Source of the DNA: Symsagittifera roscoffensis
Lineage: Eukaryota; Xenacoelomorpha; Acoela; Convolutidae
Length of the DNA stretch: 64,000 nucleotides
Direction of reading: 5' to 3'
Assembly (NCBI RefSeq): GCF_963678635.1
Contig: NC_087068.1
Location: 35,659,436 to 35,723,435 of the forward strand
Part shown: piece by piece, positions 63,821 through 64,000 of the stretch
Layout of the letters: every line of letters starts with the position of its first letter
Numbering within the stretch: position 1 is the stretch's first letter
The notes under the pieces: model-generated
The model's database searches: none
The model's input: the letters and a program-made list of their open reading frames with translations, nothing else
What the model was told of the DNA's origin: nothing
Translations under genes and position numbers: made by a program

Positions 63821-64000
63821 ATGTTCAATCTCCGGCAGGACCGGTTTTTCATTTTTTGCATTTCATCTAATGTGGGTCGCTCTGGAAAGTTTGAACAGCT
63901 CGCAAGACCATCATCCGTTTCTGACTTAAGTGATTTAATAAGACCTGAAGAATCTTTTATTTTCTGCAATCGTCTCAAGATACAAATTTTGTCCCTGTGA
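63821..64000 (-). CDS. Element C, upstream gag-pol segment in the other frame (partial)
   Basis: The last 180 bases translate, one frame ahead of the RT ORF, to LKSETDDGLASCSNFPERPT, matching element A (MKSETDDGLSSCSNFPERPS) just before its RT. The frame then stops at a TGA at 63819-63821, which overlaps the first TTG of the next ORF. The break lies near an A-rich stretch at about 63845-63860. It may be an indel or a sequencing error; the 5' part of gag-pol lies outside the window. Confidence 0.7.

Larger units (their letters stand above)
48193..64000 (-). mobile_element. Element C: giant Ty3/gypsy-type LTR retrotransposon, 5' end beyond the window
   Basis: At least 15.8 kb of a second, diverged family sharing plan, PPT core and LTR ends with element A. 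From 5' to 3': the end of the protease-RT linker, RT, RNase H, integrase and macro-like domain, then small ORF, a long SGNH ORF and three further accessory ORFs. If its leader and gag match those of A, the whole element would exceed 20 kb (inference). It has one -1 frame break before RT and stops between accessory ORFs, so it may be decayed or recoded. Confidence 0.9.

Overview
The window is animal (metazoan) genomic DNA, not bacterial. The left part holds a long intron-rich gene with GT-AG introns and AT-rich intronic repeats. The right part is a block of very large LTR retrotransposons of Ty3/gypsy type. The host gene encodes CFAP46, a motile-cilium axoneme protein, so the organism is a ciliated metazoan. 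I could not assign a phylum from the sequence.

Region 1, about 1-26.7 kb: the 5' part of CFAP46 on the minus strand. I place 21 exons running from a start codon at 26698 down to 1707, with every intron phase consistent. The gene leaves the window at base 1. They encode about 1,096 codons, the N-terminal portion of a protein of about 2,700 residues in human. The introns hold tRNA-like SINE copies, a dispersed AT-rich repeat with a terminal hairpin, fold-back and MITE-like elements, a 1.17-kb tandem duplication and an 85-bp tandem duplication.

Region 2, 26.7-28.7 kb: a short intergenic stretch, then a small plus-strand coding unit made of two overlapping frames joined at a canonical A AAA AAC slippery heptamer. 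A convergent minus-strand ORF encodes a small, very hydrophobic protein and contains a perfect 32-bp palindrome.

Region 3, 28.7-64.0 kb: three minus-strand LTR retrotransposons joined head to tail through shared LTRs. Element A (28699-46684) is complete and 17,986 bp long, with 954-bp LTRs in which I saw only two differences. Element B (45731-49021) is an internally deleted chimera: a C-type LTR and leader fused to an A-type 3' end. Element C (48193 to beyond 64000) is a larger, diverged relative whose 5' end lies outside the window.

A and C share one plan: gag with a coiled coil and two CCHC knuckles (visible in A), aspartic protease (visible in A), reverse transcriptase, RNase H, then an integrase with HHCC, DDE and GPF/Y motifs. 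The integrase polyprotein ends in a divergent macro domain (TARG1/OARD1-like). Downstream, in the position where env is found in other elements, comes a conserved 70-78 residue ORF, then a coiled-coil/SGNH (GDSL) hydrolase ORF with all catalytic blocks intact. C carries about 8.9 kb of coding sequence here and A only about 2.3 kb. The 10-nt polypurine-tract core next to the 3' LTR recurs inside both elements at the same two places (RNase H-integrase linker and just before the macro domain), which suggests extra plus-strand priming sites. Successive ORFs are related only by in-frame single stops or by -1 overlaps, which raises the possibility of recoding.

The strongest candidate for an undescribed system is this giant Ty3/gypsy-type lineage combining an integrase-linked macro domain, an SGNH hydrolase accessory module and repeated internal PPT-like sites.
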